Below are positions 1 to 8,613 of a stretch of DNA of 64,000 nt, piece after piece. The stretch is taken from the NCBI GenBank assembly GCA_011947345.1, contig JAAVTG010000489.1, positions 1 to 64,000 on the forward strand, read 5' to 3'. A program made the position numbers and the translations under genes. This stretch comes from Phytophthora quininea (taxonomy: Eukaryota > Oomycota > Peronosporomycetes > Peronosporales > Peronosporaceae). The notes beneath the pieces are model-generated. The model did no database searches. It worked only from the letters and a program-made list of their open reading frames with translations, and was not told the origin of the DNA. Numbering within the stretch: the first letter of the stretch is position 1; each line of letters starts with the position of its first letter.

Positions 1-858
1 GTCGACACGTTGACTGAGATCGACGACGACGCGCAGAAAGTGTCGGTAGCCAGCACCACCTCGGAGCTTCCAGCGTCCAGTCCGTCGACGTCCGCGATCG
101 TAAGTTGGGCGCCGTCATGGTCCCCACGCTGGCGAAATTGGACTGCGTGCTGCCACCCACCGTCACGCCGACGATCAGTGCCGTGCTGCCGGTGGACCCG
201 TCACAGGGCAGACTCTGACTCAACGCCACGGTTCCTGTGCAGGACTCGCCGTTGCAGCTCACCTCCCCACCGTGGCGGTCGACAGCTGCGTCGTGCACGC
301 CGTGTCTGTGCTCGCTCCTCGACAGACCTGCGCTACGTTGCACTCGTCCAGCGTCGAGAACCGGGACCCGGAGACGCCGAAGCCAGTCGCACACACCGAC
401 ACGTCGCCCGTGCCGCTGGTCACCACGGCCGCCGCCACGGTCGCGAACGTGGCCACCGTCACGATGCCGCTGTTGCCGCCCTTGGTCAGCTGCGCCGTGA
501 GCGTGTTGGCGACGCCGTTGTTCTGCAGGGCGATGGCCCAGTCGATGCCTTGCTTGAGCGTGGCGGTGACGCTGCAGGACTCGGCGGTGCAGCCGTCGGC
601 CGCCGCCAGCGACTGCACCACCGGCAGCGACGCGTTCTGCGCGTCACAGGAGGGCACCGACGACGCGCCGAAGCTCACCGCGTACGAGTCGTTGCTGCTG
701 CTGTCGAAGTTGCAGAAGGACAGTGTGACGGTGGCGTCCCCGCCGTTGACGGACGTGGCGGTGGTGTCCAGCAGACACGTCTGGCCGTTGCAGTCTGCGC
801 AGGATGCCGCGGCGCGCGCAGGGCAGCAGAGCCCCAGCAGCAGCAGCGGACGCAGCAT
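1..858 (-). CDS. Secreted cysteine-module protein, partial (runs off left edge)
   Basis: The start at 858 gives MLRPLLLLGLCCPARAAAS, a clear signal peptide with likely cleavage after the alanines, so the product is probably secreted. The mature part is rich in T, V, S, G and A, as in beta-sandwich domains, and carries repeated short CxxxxC loops (CNGQTC, CTAESC, CNGESC), suggesting repeated extracellular modules with local disulphides. The frame breaks twice, at the C-run 265-268 and the G-run 107-109; adding one base at each keeps a coherent T/V-rich protein open to position 1. An upstream in-frame extension to 1008 lacks signal-peptide character and I take it as 5' leader. I do not recognise the family; a cell-wall or apoplastic protein is possible. 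The C-terminus lies outside the window. Confidence 0.6.
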
Positions 859-2514
859 ATATCGATCGAGGCAGAGCGGGGTTGTACAGTACTCGAGTCT
901 CTCGAGCCGAGTGATACTTGGAGAAGCGGGGATTAGCGCTTGGTGCTCGTTCGCGTCGTCGCTGTGGAAACGACTGAAAGAGCCCGTCCAAAAAACAACC
1001 CTACCCACGGCAAATGCGATATTGCCCCGGCTATGTGCTCATGGGACACGACGAGAATCCATCCGATGCACACTTGTTGCCATCCAGCAAGAACCTGCTG
1101 CTGCATTTCGTCGCCGACCGATGCCGACGCAACGTTTGAGGCAGAAGCTGTGCGGACACTAGGGGGCTGCGCGTCGTCGCGCTAGCTGTGTATCGCTCCA
1201 AGACAATTTACGTGGAGGATCCCATGAGCGAGTTACTAAAAGAGCCAGATACACATCCCACTCTTGTATTTTCAACCAATCATGTCTGCTGCAATGCAGC
1301 CTGCATGGAGATCGAAGTGCAGTTGCAAGCAGAATATCGTATTATGTTCTTTATGCTTTTACAAATATAAATACTGGGCAAAAAGCGTCTCTCCGAAACA
1401 CGCGCACATATTAAAGATGGCGACAAGAGACTTCCAAACGGGAGCCCACTACTGGAACGCGTACATCCTGTCGAGATCCCTAATAATGCGTAGCAGTCTC
1501 ATTATCGCCATGAGTTGAAGTAGCGAGGCAAAGTCGCTCATTCCTGTATCTGCGCTCCGTCGCTGGGGGTTGGTTGACGTGTTGGCAAGGTAGCATTCCC
1601 ACTTCTCTGTATGCAGGTTTTCGTGGTTTCAAATATTATTATCACGTGAGAGGAGCTAGTGCCTGAAGTCTGAATTCCTCTCGTTTGCTAAGCAGATGCG
1701 GCAAGAGACACCGAGAGGCTCACGAACGAGCGCAAGTGCGTAGGAGTGTCAGCCTCGAGGGACGACGCCGTAGACGATCATCTTGACCACCTCCAGCCGC
1801 CCTTTAGTAGTGGTAAATACGAATGCACCGTGCTTGCACGTTCGCCTGGTGCAGCTATTAATTTCACTCCGCAATAAACACTTCCGTTCTGGGCCTCTGT
1901 TGACAGCCGCTATCAATTATTGCTCCTGAGAAAATGGCACTTTATCTACGGCGACAGGGCCGTCGTAGGGAATGACCCAAAGCAAAACCAGCGAGACTTG
2001 CAGGGAACCTATAGCCGCCTTGAAGGTCTCGGAGACACCGGGTGTCTCCGTACGTGGTGTAATTGGGGTCGGTGGTATCTGTGCGGTCAGCGATGTCCTT
2101 GAGGTCCTTGAGGTGCGTATGGTCGACGAAGTGGTAGGCTTTACTTACTCCCCTGCCTAAAGTCACTTAACACATGCTCGTTCAATCGATCACCGGCTGC
2201 CATCGTCCTTGCTTCGAAGATAGTTCCCACCACCTCGAGCCATTGGAGGAGATTCACGCTGCCACAGGCCCACGATGTCGGCGTGAGAGTGATCATGTCA
2301 CCGTAATCGCTCGATGGCCACCGTTACCAGTGTGCCATTGGCCCTTCTCCGCCAGCGAGTTCTTGGTTTCTCCGGGCATGTGGTACGTGCCACCACTTTC
2401 TTTCCGGTAGAGTTGGAGAACCACTTCCAATTGACGAAATATTAGCCGTCACTACTCGTGCATATGCGGGAAATCAGCTAGCTGAAATGCTGGTATCATC
2501 CCTACCGTTCTTCG
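859..2514. other. Gene-poor interval
   Basis: No convincing gene is visible. Short open frames occur but lack start context, domain character or codon bias. The most notable item is a 21-base near-perfect palindrome at 2030-2050. The interval lies between the secreted-protein gene, transcribed leftward from 858, and the transposon-damaged frame starting near 2515, and may hold old repeat debris. Confidence 0.4.
2030..2050. repeat. 21-base palindrome
   Basis: Ten-base arms CGGAGACACC and GGTGTCTCCG surround a single central G. The arms are perfectly complementary. It may be a cruciform or protein-binding site, or a transposon-end remnant; no gene start lies next to it. Confidence 0.7.
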
Positions 2515-2904
2515 ATGCTAAACCACACAATGTACCGTAACATTTATGCCTCCTCCTCCTCCCATGAAATCACCGTGATGGAATCAACCTCGACCGAGAA
2601 TAAGACCGCTGATATCGGCTGTTCTCCTATCGCGTCCTCCTCGCTCGCTATGGGACTAGCGATGAATAACCTCCCCACCCCCAATATCAAGCATCGTCGA
2701 TCCTGCGCATTCAACAACAACTTGTAGAGTGCGAACGCCGCAATCGTGACGAAGGCTTCGTCAACAAGATACCTCGGGCAATCGATCTACAGCGTGATGA
2801 TCGGTCTCCTGCGAGATGTTTTCGGGCCTGAGAACAGCCGCATTCCACTGCACGAGATCATCGGGATCACCATCACCGCGGAGGTCGTCAATCTGGACGA
2901 CGGC

Positions 2905-2913
2905 TGCATCATG
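2905..2913. repeat. Target-site duplication, left copy, outer MULE
   Basis: TGCATCATG at 2905-2913 is repeated exactly at 8327-8335. A perfect 9-base direct repeat immediately outside both inverted ends is the hallmark of Mutator-type insertion. Confidence 0.9.
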
Positions 2914-2990
2914 GGAGAAACTATCGAGGAGCATCAGCAAGGATAGAGAAAGTGAAGCAGGTTGATGGGCCACGTAATGGTTTTGCTTGT
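2914..2990 (+). repeat. Left terminal inverted repeat of MULE-B
   Basis: Matches the reverse complement of 8219-8326 almost base for base, apart from extra bases in the right copy. The outermost 15 bases are identical at both ends. Confidence 0.88.
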
Positions 2991-3062
2991 GTAACGTCTT
3001 TAGTGATGCACAATAGATGTAGTATGCATTGGAGCATACAGTACCAACAATTACATGAGCGA

Positions 3063-3765
3063 CTAGTGGAGGCCTGCGTAGCTCCAGTTTCTTGCTGGCG
3101 CGTAATGCTCGTGGTAGCCGTCTTCATTGACACGCTCCTGCGGGTCTTGACGAGCGGTAATTTGATCTCCAGGATGAGTGCCATAGAGTTGTAGGTCGGT
3201 GACCGTGGCTGTTGGCTCGGCAGGAGGCGTAGCTGGGTGATTGCGATCTGTCCTCTCCACCATGATAAGGGCTCGTCTTGTGCCGGAGATACCATCGTTG
3301 CGTTTGCGACTGGGGGCAACGCTACGTCGATTGCCCACGATAGCAGGTTCCCGAAGCCGCGGCTCTTGCGTTGAAACTCCTCTTTGAATCCACCAGTGCT
3401 CGTCAAAATGGTCTGGCAGCAGTTGTAAAATGCCGTTGGACTCGATGATCTTGATGATGTCGTGCAGGCAAGGCCTGCACTTCACCCTGCGATACGTTCC
3501 GTCACATTCACTTCTAGCCCGATTATTAAAGACAATGTTAGAGGCATCTACCCACAGCTTTTCCGTTTCCGTCAAAGCATAGTTAGTGATGATACGAACT
3601 ACGCTAGCGTAGCGATTACCTTGAAGCTTGCGTGGCGTGATGGTCCGATTGCGTTCAACGAGCAAACTGTGATCTTTCGCGTTCGTCTCCCACCACAGAA
3701 GCAACTTGGTAAACACGGTCAGCAGATCCCCACGACTAGAATCCAGCCAACGCTTGACTTTTGCG
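3063..3765 (-). pseudogene. MULE-B transposase, C-terminal part
   Basis: Reading leftward from the MULE-A junction, the frame begins AKVKRWLDSS and continues through GDLLTVFTKLLLWW, the helical tail of MULE transposases, to a SWIM-like zinc-binding region (SECDGTYRR, RPCLHDI) and DEHWWIQRG. It ends at 3063 with a low-complexity tail. It is the direct continuation of the fragment ending at 7210, from which it was cut by MULE-A insertion. The first canonical SWIM cysteines and the CLH pair are visible. It cannot be expressed as one protein now. Confidence 0.75.
3755..3765. repeat. Target-site duplication, left copy, inner MULE
   Basis: TGACTTTTGCG here and CGACTTTTGCG at 7210-7220: 10 of 11 bases match. 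On the minus strand both encode the HAKV/AKV junction of the host transposase, which proves the insertion point. Confidence 0.85.
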
Positions 3766-3850
3766 AGTAACGGTGGTAAGTACCCCCAGATCGGCCCGCA
3801 GCAACCTCGGATGGGTCTTCTACACCACTGAGCTGGCTGCGTAAACCCGA
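3766..3850 (+). repeat. Left terminal inverted repeat of MULE-A
   Basis: Begins AGTAACGGTGGTAAG. Reverse-complement match to the right end around 7130-7209, strongest over 3805-3827. Confidence 0.75.
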
Positions 3851-3979
3851 AGCCGTCTCTGGTCGAACACACCACCAGATTGGCTGGCAGTACCCTACTA
3901 TTATCCTTCTACACACTCTAGCTAACAATCTCTTACTGCGTGTAAATTTATGCTTGCTGTGATTCTTTCGATTTCCTAC

Positions 3980-6240
3980 CTAACGTCGGCGTCGTTTTGT
4001 TTCCTCACATGAGGCACGAACGATCGATTCTTGTCGATCTAGGTGCTCCGGTGACAATGTGCTATAGAGTTCGCTCAAATTTGCGTTCATCAGACCAGTA
4101 AAGCCACTCGTTGCCCTCTCCGATACGTTGCCGAGCAAAAGCATGGATTGATCTCGTGGTACTTGGCTGGGGGTATCGCAATGAAAAGATGAACGAGCAT
4201 CATCGAGTTCGTAAGCTGGGGAATATGAATGGTCCGCCTCGTAAACAGAGCTAGAGGAAGTCCGCGCCTCGGAACCTGCAGTTGTTTCCTCATCAGAGGG
4301 TGCAGCAGAGTCATCTCGTCGGTTTAATCCTAGCTGTAGTTCTGAACGAGCCGCACGCTTCCGCGAGATTTTCTTGCGTCTCGCTTTGGGTCGCGATTCT
4401 GTAGGTGAAATGAATCTAGGTACTACAGGAGGCATCCCTGGACACGACAACCCAGCCTTTGTTGTGGCGTGAATAACATGCACGCAGATGCCGTAGTTGA
4501 AAAATATCTACACCCGCACGAGTTTTTACCAAGTCAACCGTCCAACCGCAGCTTGGCATACCCAGTCACTGCATTCGCCGTATATGCGGTGACTTAATAG
4601 GTTTCGTAACATCATCAGGATTTTCATCATCCATGTCGAGTTTTGCACCATGATCAGTTGTTTGCACTTCGGCTAGGTGGTACACAAGTGATGTACTGGT
4701 ATCCCCCGATGAAGGTTGAGTATCGGCAGTAAGATCCCCACCTTTGGCATGTCCGTTGTACAGAGCTCGAAGCCGTGATGAAACTGCGAGCACGGTGTGA
4801 AAAGTAGTCCTGCTGTGAATAAAAGCCAAACGAGATGCGTCCAACCCGTGTACTAACTCAGTGGGCGTGGCTTTCGACGAGTCATTGACCAGTTTGAGCG
4901 TCCGATGATAGGTTTCCACCGGATTATTGGTTGCTGCGTGGTCAGATTTGGTCATGAACGCTTGCCAATTCGCGAATCGCTTGCTATTTATCCACTGCTT
5001 TTGAAGTGCAAACTGATCTTACGGCAAGAAGCACATCTTAATTCTTCACGAGACCATCGCTCCATTGCTTGCTTTTTTTTTTCGAGAAATTCGCCTTGTG
5101 AACGTGCGAAATGCATCGCATTGAAATCCCGAAAAACACTCCAACATCTCGGGGAGGTTGGCCTATGGTATGCTTTCGCGCGTTTAGAAGTACGTGAAAC
5201 CAGCACATTAAAATTGTAGAGTTGGGGAGTTCTGACGCGCATGCGTTATAGTGAGCATCGTCCGCATCGGTCATCACAAACATCGGATTGAAGTCAACGT
5301 TGAACAGATCTTTCACAACTTCTTTCAAACTCCGAAGCAACCTAGCAACGTCTTCGTTCCGTCGTTTTGAAGTACAGCAATATGCAAGAGGGAAAAAGCA
5401 CCCTCGTCGATTCGATATCCCCAAAATGAAAACGGGGTAATTCTGGTGAACTATTTTGTGAGTACTATCAAGGTGTAAGATAGTATTGCAGTCTTCATTT
5501 TCTTGGGCCTTGACATAGGCTTTCAAAAACGACAAACATGTCAAACCGATGCGAAACGGAGAGCTTGGAGATCCGTTCCCCAGTTTTGGCGACATTCCGG
5601 AATCGCTATGTTCTTTGTCGCACAGAATTATTAGCTCTTCAGGTCCCCGAGGTAGCGATACCAGGGGTGTGTACATGTATCCTGAGCAGATATCAATCAC
5701 TGGCTGCATCGTATCCTTTTGTTCTTCGATCTCCATCGCTTCACAAAGCCAGCCACCTGTTGCGGCTTAGGCGCTGGTGTCGAAAACTCGCCATTGCTGA
5801 TCTTTCTACTGAGTAAAGCGAACAATTTGCTTGCCACTATAGAAGAATTCTCCTCTAGCCTATCGCGAAGGTAGCCCTTCATTTCCACCGTTAATTTAGG
5901 AGACTCAGGCAGATCTACACCTGAAACATCCACGACATGCTCACCTTGCACATACACCTCTGCAAATAAGACTTCTTCGCAGGAAAGAAAGCGGTATCGA
6001 CAAGGACAACGGTGGGAGCAATGCTTTGACCTGCACGCGGTTATAATCCTCCTCATCAAGTGTTGTTGTAGATGCAACTTGTCTTCGTTTCGAGACAAAT
6101 GATCCATTGTGCACTTCCTGGAATCACTTTGGGGTCGTCTAAAACTCGGAAGTGTTTTTAAATACTCTTCCCAAGACTCGCAAGGAACATCGCCGACATT
6201 ATCACCTACTTTCCACACGCGAATCCAAGACCCATTGACA
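3980..6240 (-). CDS. MULE-A transposase (MULE domain), frame broken
   Basis: Order of parts: a zinc-containing DNA-binding region with CRSKHCSHRCPCRYRF near 6070-6000; the MULE DDE core with first aspartate in LHLDSTHK, second in FVMTDADDAHYNA and the CWFHVLLNARKH motif (5736-5140); NAMHFARSQGEF; QWINSKRFANWQAF; and TNNPVETYHRTLK (about 5010-4880), followed by a variable basic tail to 3980. Breaks lie at the T-run 5717-5720, the A-run 5132-5136 and near 4995-5005; each is repaired by one added base. A further frame change or intron separates 4566 from 4483. The start is uncertain: the first ATG in frame is 6218, but coding character begins near 6245. The protein would cut and paste the element in the nucleus. 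Confidence 0.75.
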
Positions 6241-6260
6241 ACCAGCCCCAGTTGCTATTA

Positions 6261-6899
6261 TCACACACACCGTCGGATAGATACTATATCATTTAAAGTG
6301 TCACGTCTTACCGGTGTTTGCTCGGTCGGACGACCTGAGGATGTACTGCTACTTTCATTAATATTCCCACCTTCTAGTCCTTCAGTGTTGGAGCGATCAG
6401 AGGTTACGCCACTACTTGAGAGTAAGTTTCTTTGGAGAAAAGCTGAAGACATACCATCCGCAATAACGCTTGCCAGTGATTCAAGTAAAGCGTCACGGCG
6501 AGTAACCCCAGATGCCTCGCCTGCAACTAGATCAAACGTCCGAATTGATCGCCATCCACTCTGGTTAGCGGGATCTACAATTCCGCCGCCATCACAATAC
6601 CACTTGATCTTATTAATCATACAGTCGATTTTGTCGTGACTGTAGAGGTGCAGCGGGTATTTCATGCCAGGTTCTACGCGCAGCACACGAGCAGTCCTAA
6701 GCCACTGCGGCTCCATAACCGTGTTTGGAACGTAGTACATGATGTAGTCCCCAGCTACGATACTCTTTTGGCCGATCTCTTCGATGAGTTCAAGTAGCCA
6801 TGGAGGTCGGTCTGTATATCTTGTTTCCATCCCCGAGATCACGCCGCTGGCGGTGTAGCTGGTGTCGTTTCCGGATGTGTTAGTGAAGCAATTCCCCAT
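6261..6899 (-). CDS. Unidentified frame carried by MULE-A (212 aa)
   Basis: Intact ATG-to-stop frame between the right inverted repeat and the transposase, same strand. The middle (VAGDYIMYYVPNTVME, TARVLRVEPGMKYPLHLYS) resembles a small beta-barrel of SH3 or chromo-shadow style, and the C-terminal third is Ser/Thr/Glu-rich and probably disordered. No zinc finger or catalytic motif is visible. It could be a second element protein, a captured host fragment or the first exon of the transposase; the 20-base spacing to the transposase coding region fits the last option only if an unusually short intron is present. Confidence 0.45.
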   Translation of the reverse strand: MGNCFTNTSGNDTSYTASGVISGMETRYTDRPPWLLELIEEIGQKSIVAGDYIMYYVPNTVMEPQWLRTARVLRVEPGMKYPLHLYSHDKIDCMINKIKWYCDGGGIVDPANQSGWRSIRTFDLVAGEASGVTRRDALLESLASVIADGMSSAFLQRNLLSSSGVTSDRSNTEGLEGGNINESSSTSSGRPTEQTPVRRDTLNDIVSIRRCV

Positions 6900-7129
6900 A
6901 GCTATTTTGGAGTCGTAGTAAGATAAGAATGCTGCAGAGAAACCAAAACCACTGAATCCGCAGCATTACCAGCAGATCGACATGCTGCGCATCCAGCAAA
7001 ACTTGGTCGAAGCAATGCTTAGCATATGTACGTGCAAGTGAACCGATGCGATCAACACTGCTATTTAATGTTACCGGTATCTACAACGACTATCAAATCA
7101 TGGGTGCATTAGCCCTGGTCGTGGTAAGG

Positions 7130-7209
7130 TAGGCCAGCCCACATCGAGGGTGTAGAAGACCCATACGAGGGCACTGCAGTCCAATGTTGGGTTGTTTCCG
7201 ACTTTTCCT
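7130..7209 (-). repeat. Right terminal inverted repeat of MULE-A
   Basis: Reading inward on the minus strand it begins AGGAAAAGTCGG, and it contains the shared ATGGGTCTTCTACACC core. Confidence 0.75.
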
Positions 7210-7220
7210 CGACTTTTGCG
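7210..7220. repeat. Target-site duplication, right copy, inner MULE
   Basis: CGACTTTTGCG, 10 of 11 identical to 3755-3765. Confidence 0.85.
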
Positions 7221-7960
7221 TGTGTGCCTTCAACGCTTGAGGTATCACGAATACCAAAATGCGTAAACGCATCTGTCCAGCAGTGCACAATCTGGTACTT
7301 ATAGCGCCACCACTGCTTGTCAAGATAGTCAGCTAGTGTAGCGCTTTGCTGACGTTTCTCGATTACCTCTAATTCGAACTCAGACTCGGTTTTCGCGCAC
7401 ACAGCGCGAAGAAACGTAGCCATGAAAGTGTGTCGCGACTGAGTTTTCAAATTTGGGCTGGGTTGGCGCGGGGTTTTCAACAAGCACCTGTCCCAAAACT
7501 AACCGCGTCTTGCTCAGAACGTTGCGGTTCATGTGCCACCTGCAAATGAGATGAGTGACGAGGGGAAAACTCGTTTCACGGCGTTGATTCCTGCCACTGC
7601 ACGGTCCGTCAAAATCACTTTTGGCAATTTCCCATGGACCGAATACGTCATTTTTGTGGATTGCGCGAATACCAATCCGCATTGGACACCCTATACGCTT
7701 GGAGCCGCGCTCTGGTCGCTGACGAGTATTCTGAGCAAGCCGGCGGGTATTTTTGGGTGCACCAGCGCGATAGCATTCGTAGTTGCGAGCCCAAATTGGG
7801 GTGTCAGGGCCATCTAGATGGCGTGCGCGACACCGTGACACATTGTAGCCGTGGTCTCTTGTCCATGCTTGTAGTACCGACTCCGCTGTGTCATGAGAGT
7901 GAAATACCTCTCTTGGAGGGGGTCGATGGAAATAAGGAGTCTCTCCATGAAGTTGTGAAT
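7210..7960 (-). pseudogene. MULE-B transposase, N-terminal and middle parts
   Basis: From about 7930 the frame reads REVFHSHDTAESVLQAWTRD and then the FAR1-like zinc region (YECYRAGAPK, SKRIGCPMRI), which binds the element's own ends. It then jumps to ICRWHMNRNVLSKTR, the C/H motif that normally follows the DDE core, and after one frame change to FGIRDTSSVEGTHAKV, where MULE-A cuts in. The segment that should hold the first two catalytic aspartates is missing, an internal deletion of roughly 100-150 residues, so this transposase is dead. No ATG could be fixed. Confidence 0.7.
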
Positions 7961-8102
7961 TGGAAAGTGAATTGTGGACTAGCTGCTACTACACGTATTC
8001 CGGTTTGGGAGAGTCTTATCCCGCAAATAGCTCTATTCCGCAGTTAGAAGAAACAGACCGGTGCGACACATGCGCGAAATAGCAATGAAGCATGGCCAGG
8101 TA

Positions 8103-8218
8103 GACTTGTACGTTCTGCTACGTGACACTAGACTTGTACGTCCAGCTTCATGGACTCGTACGTCCTACTACATGGACTTGTACGTCCTGCTACGCGACTC
8201 TAGACTTGTACGTCCACA
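8103..8218 (+). repeat. Short tandem repeat inside MULE-B
   Basis: Five imperfect units of about 22-28 bases, each starting GACTTGTACGT or GACTCGTACGT and followed by CCTGCTAC-like sequence. The array sits directly inside the right inverted repeat, the usual place of subterminal transposase-binding arrays. Confidence 0.8.
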
Positions 8219-8326
8219 TACAAGCAAAACCATTACGTGGCCCTTCAACCTGCTTCACTTTCTCTATCCTTGCTGATACTCATTTTCTGCGAGAGCCCTC
8301 CCGGGAGGGCCCTCGATAGTTTCTCC
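8219..8326 (-). repeat. Right terminal inverted repeat of MULE-B, with palindromic insertion
   Basis: Inverted match to 2914-2990. About 28 bases within 8284-8312 are absent from the left copy and centre on a palindrome (GGCCCTCCCGGGAGGGCC). They separate the outer 15 bases from the rest of the repeat. Confidence 0.85.
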
Positions 8327-8335
8327 TGCATCATG
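8327..8335. repeat. Target-site duplication, right copy, outer MULE
   Basis: TGCATCATG, identical to 2905-2913. Confidence 0.9.
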
Positions 8336-8613
8336 CACGGCGTGGAGATGTGCTTTCCAGGCGACATTAACTTCCCTAGCAGATCGCACTGGGAGTTTCT
8401 ACGGGCCATAACTATGGCGACAGTGAGAATGCTGGGCATCACCAGGGATCTCGAGGATGAACGCGTTCTAGAAGTGGGCTACTCCTTGGAAGTCTCTCCT
8501 GGTCAAGCGTGTGGGTGATTCGGTGAGATGCTAGTCTTTATTTTTTAAATAAATGTTTTTGTTTATAAATAAGATTTGAAATAAAACATACAGACTTGAA
8601 GAATTCCCAGACG

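Larger units (their letters stand above)
3766..7209 (-). mobile_element. Inner Mutator-like element (MULE-A)
   Basis: The element of 3444 bases sits inside the MULE-B transposase and is flanked by an 11-base duplication with one mismatch. Its inverted ends (about 3766-3850 and 7130-7209) share a 17-base core ATGGGTCTTCTACACC with about 60 percent identity outside it. It encodes a leftward transposase (6240-3980) and a separate upstream reading frame (6899-6261). All three breaks inside the recognisable transposase are one-base losses of the kind seen in ordinary genes in this window, so the element could be intact in the organism. Confidence 0.88.
2914..8326 (-). mobile_element. Outer Mutator-like element (MULE-B), with a second MULE nested inside
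   Basis: The element starts GGAGAAACTATCGAG at 2914 and ends with the reverse complement at 8326. The terminal inverted repeats extend inward over about 75 bases on the left (2914-2990), and on the right (8219-8326) where they are interrupted by about 28 extra bases. A 9-base target duplication flanks it. It carries a leftward transposase gene with a FAR1-type N-terminus and a SWIM-like C-terminus, now split by MULE-A (3766-7209). Removing MULE-A leaves about 2 kb. The catalytic core is largely missing, so this copy is non-autonomous. Confidence 0.9.
2515..8518 (+). pseudogene. Unidentified reading frame interrupted by the outer MULE
   Basis: The frame 2728-2913 enters the transposon at its 9-base target duplication, and the frame 8327-8518 leaves it at the second copy. 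If the element and one duplication are removed, the two halves join in the same frame and continue to the stop at 8516-8518, giving about 120 residues. Upstream, a same-frame segment from 2515 is separated by one TAG at 2725. The product is soluble-looking, with no recognised domain. Preservation of frame on both sides of a 5.4-kb insertion suggests that a real gene, or another element's gene, was hit. No ATG is in frame just upstream, so the true start is unknown. Confidence 0.35.

Noticed and set aside
8103..8218. CRISPR-like direct repeats
   Set aside because: Units are contiguous, imperfect and lie inside a eukaryotic transposon; there are no spacers.
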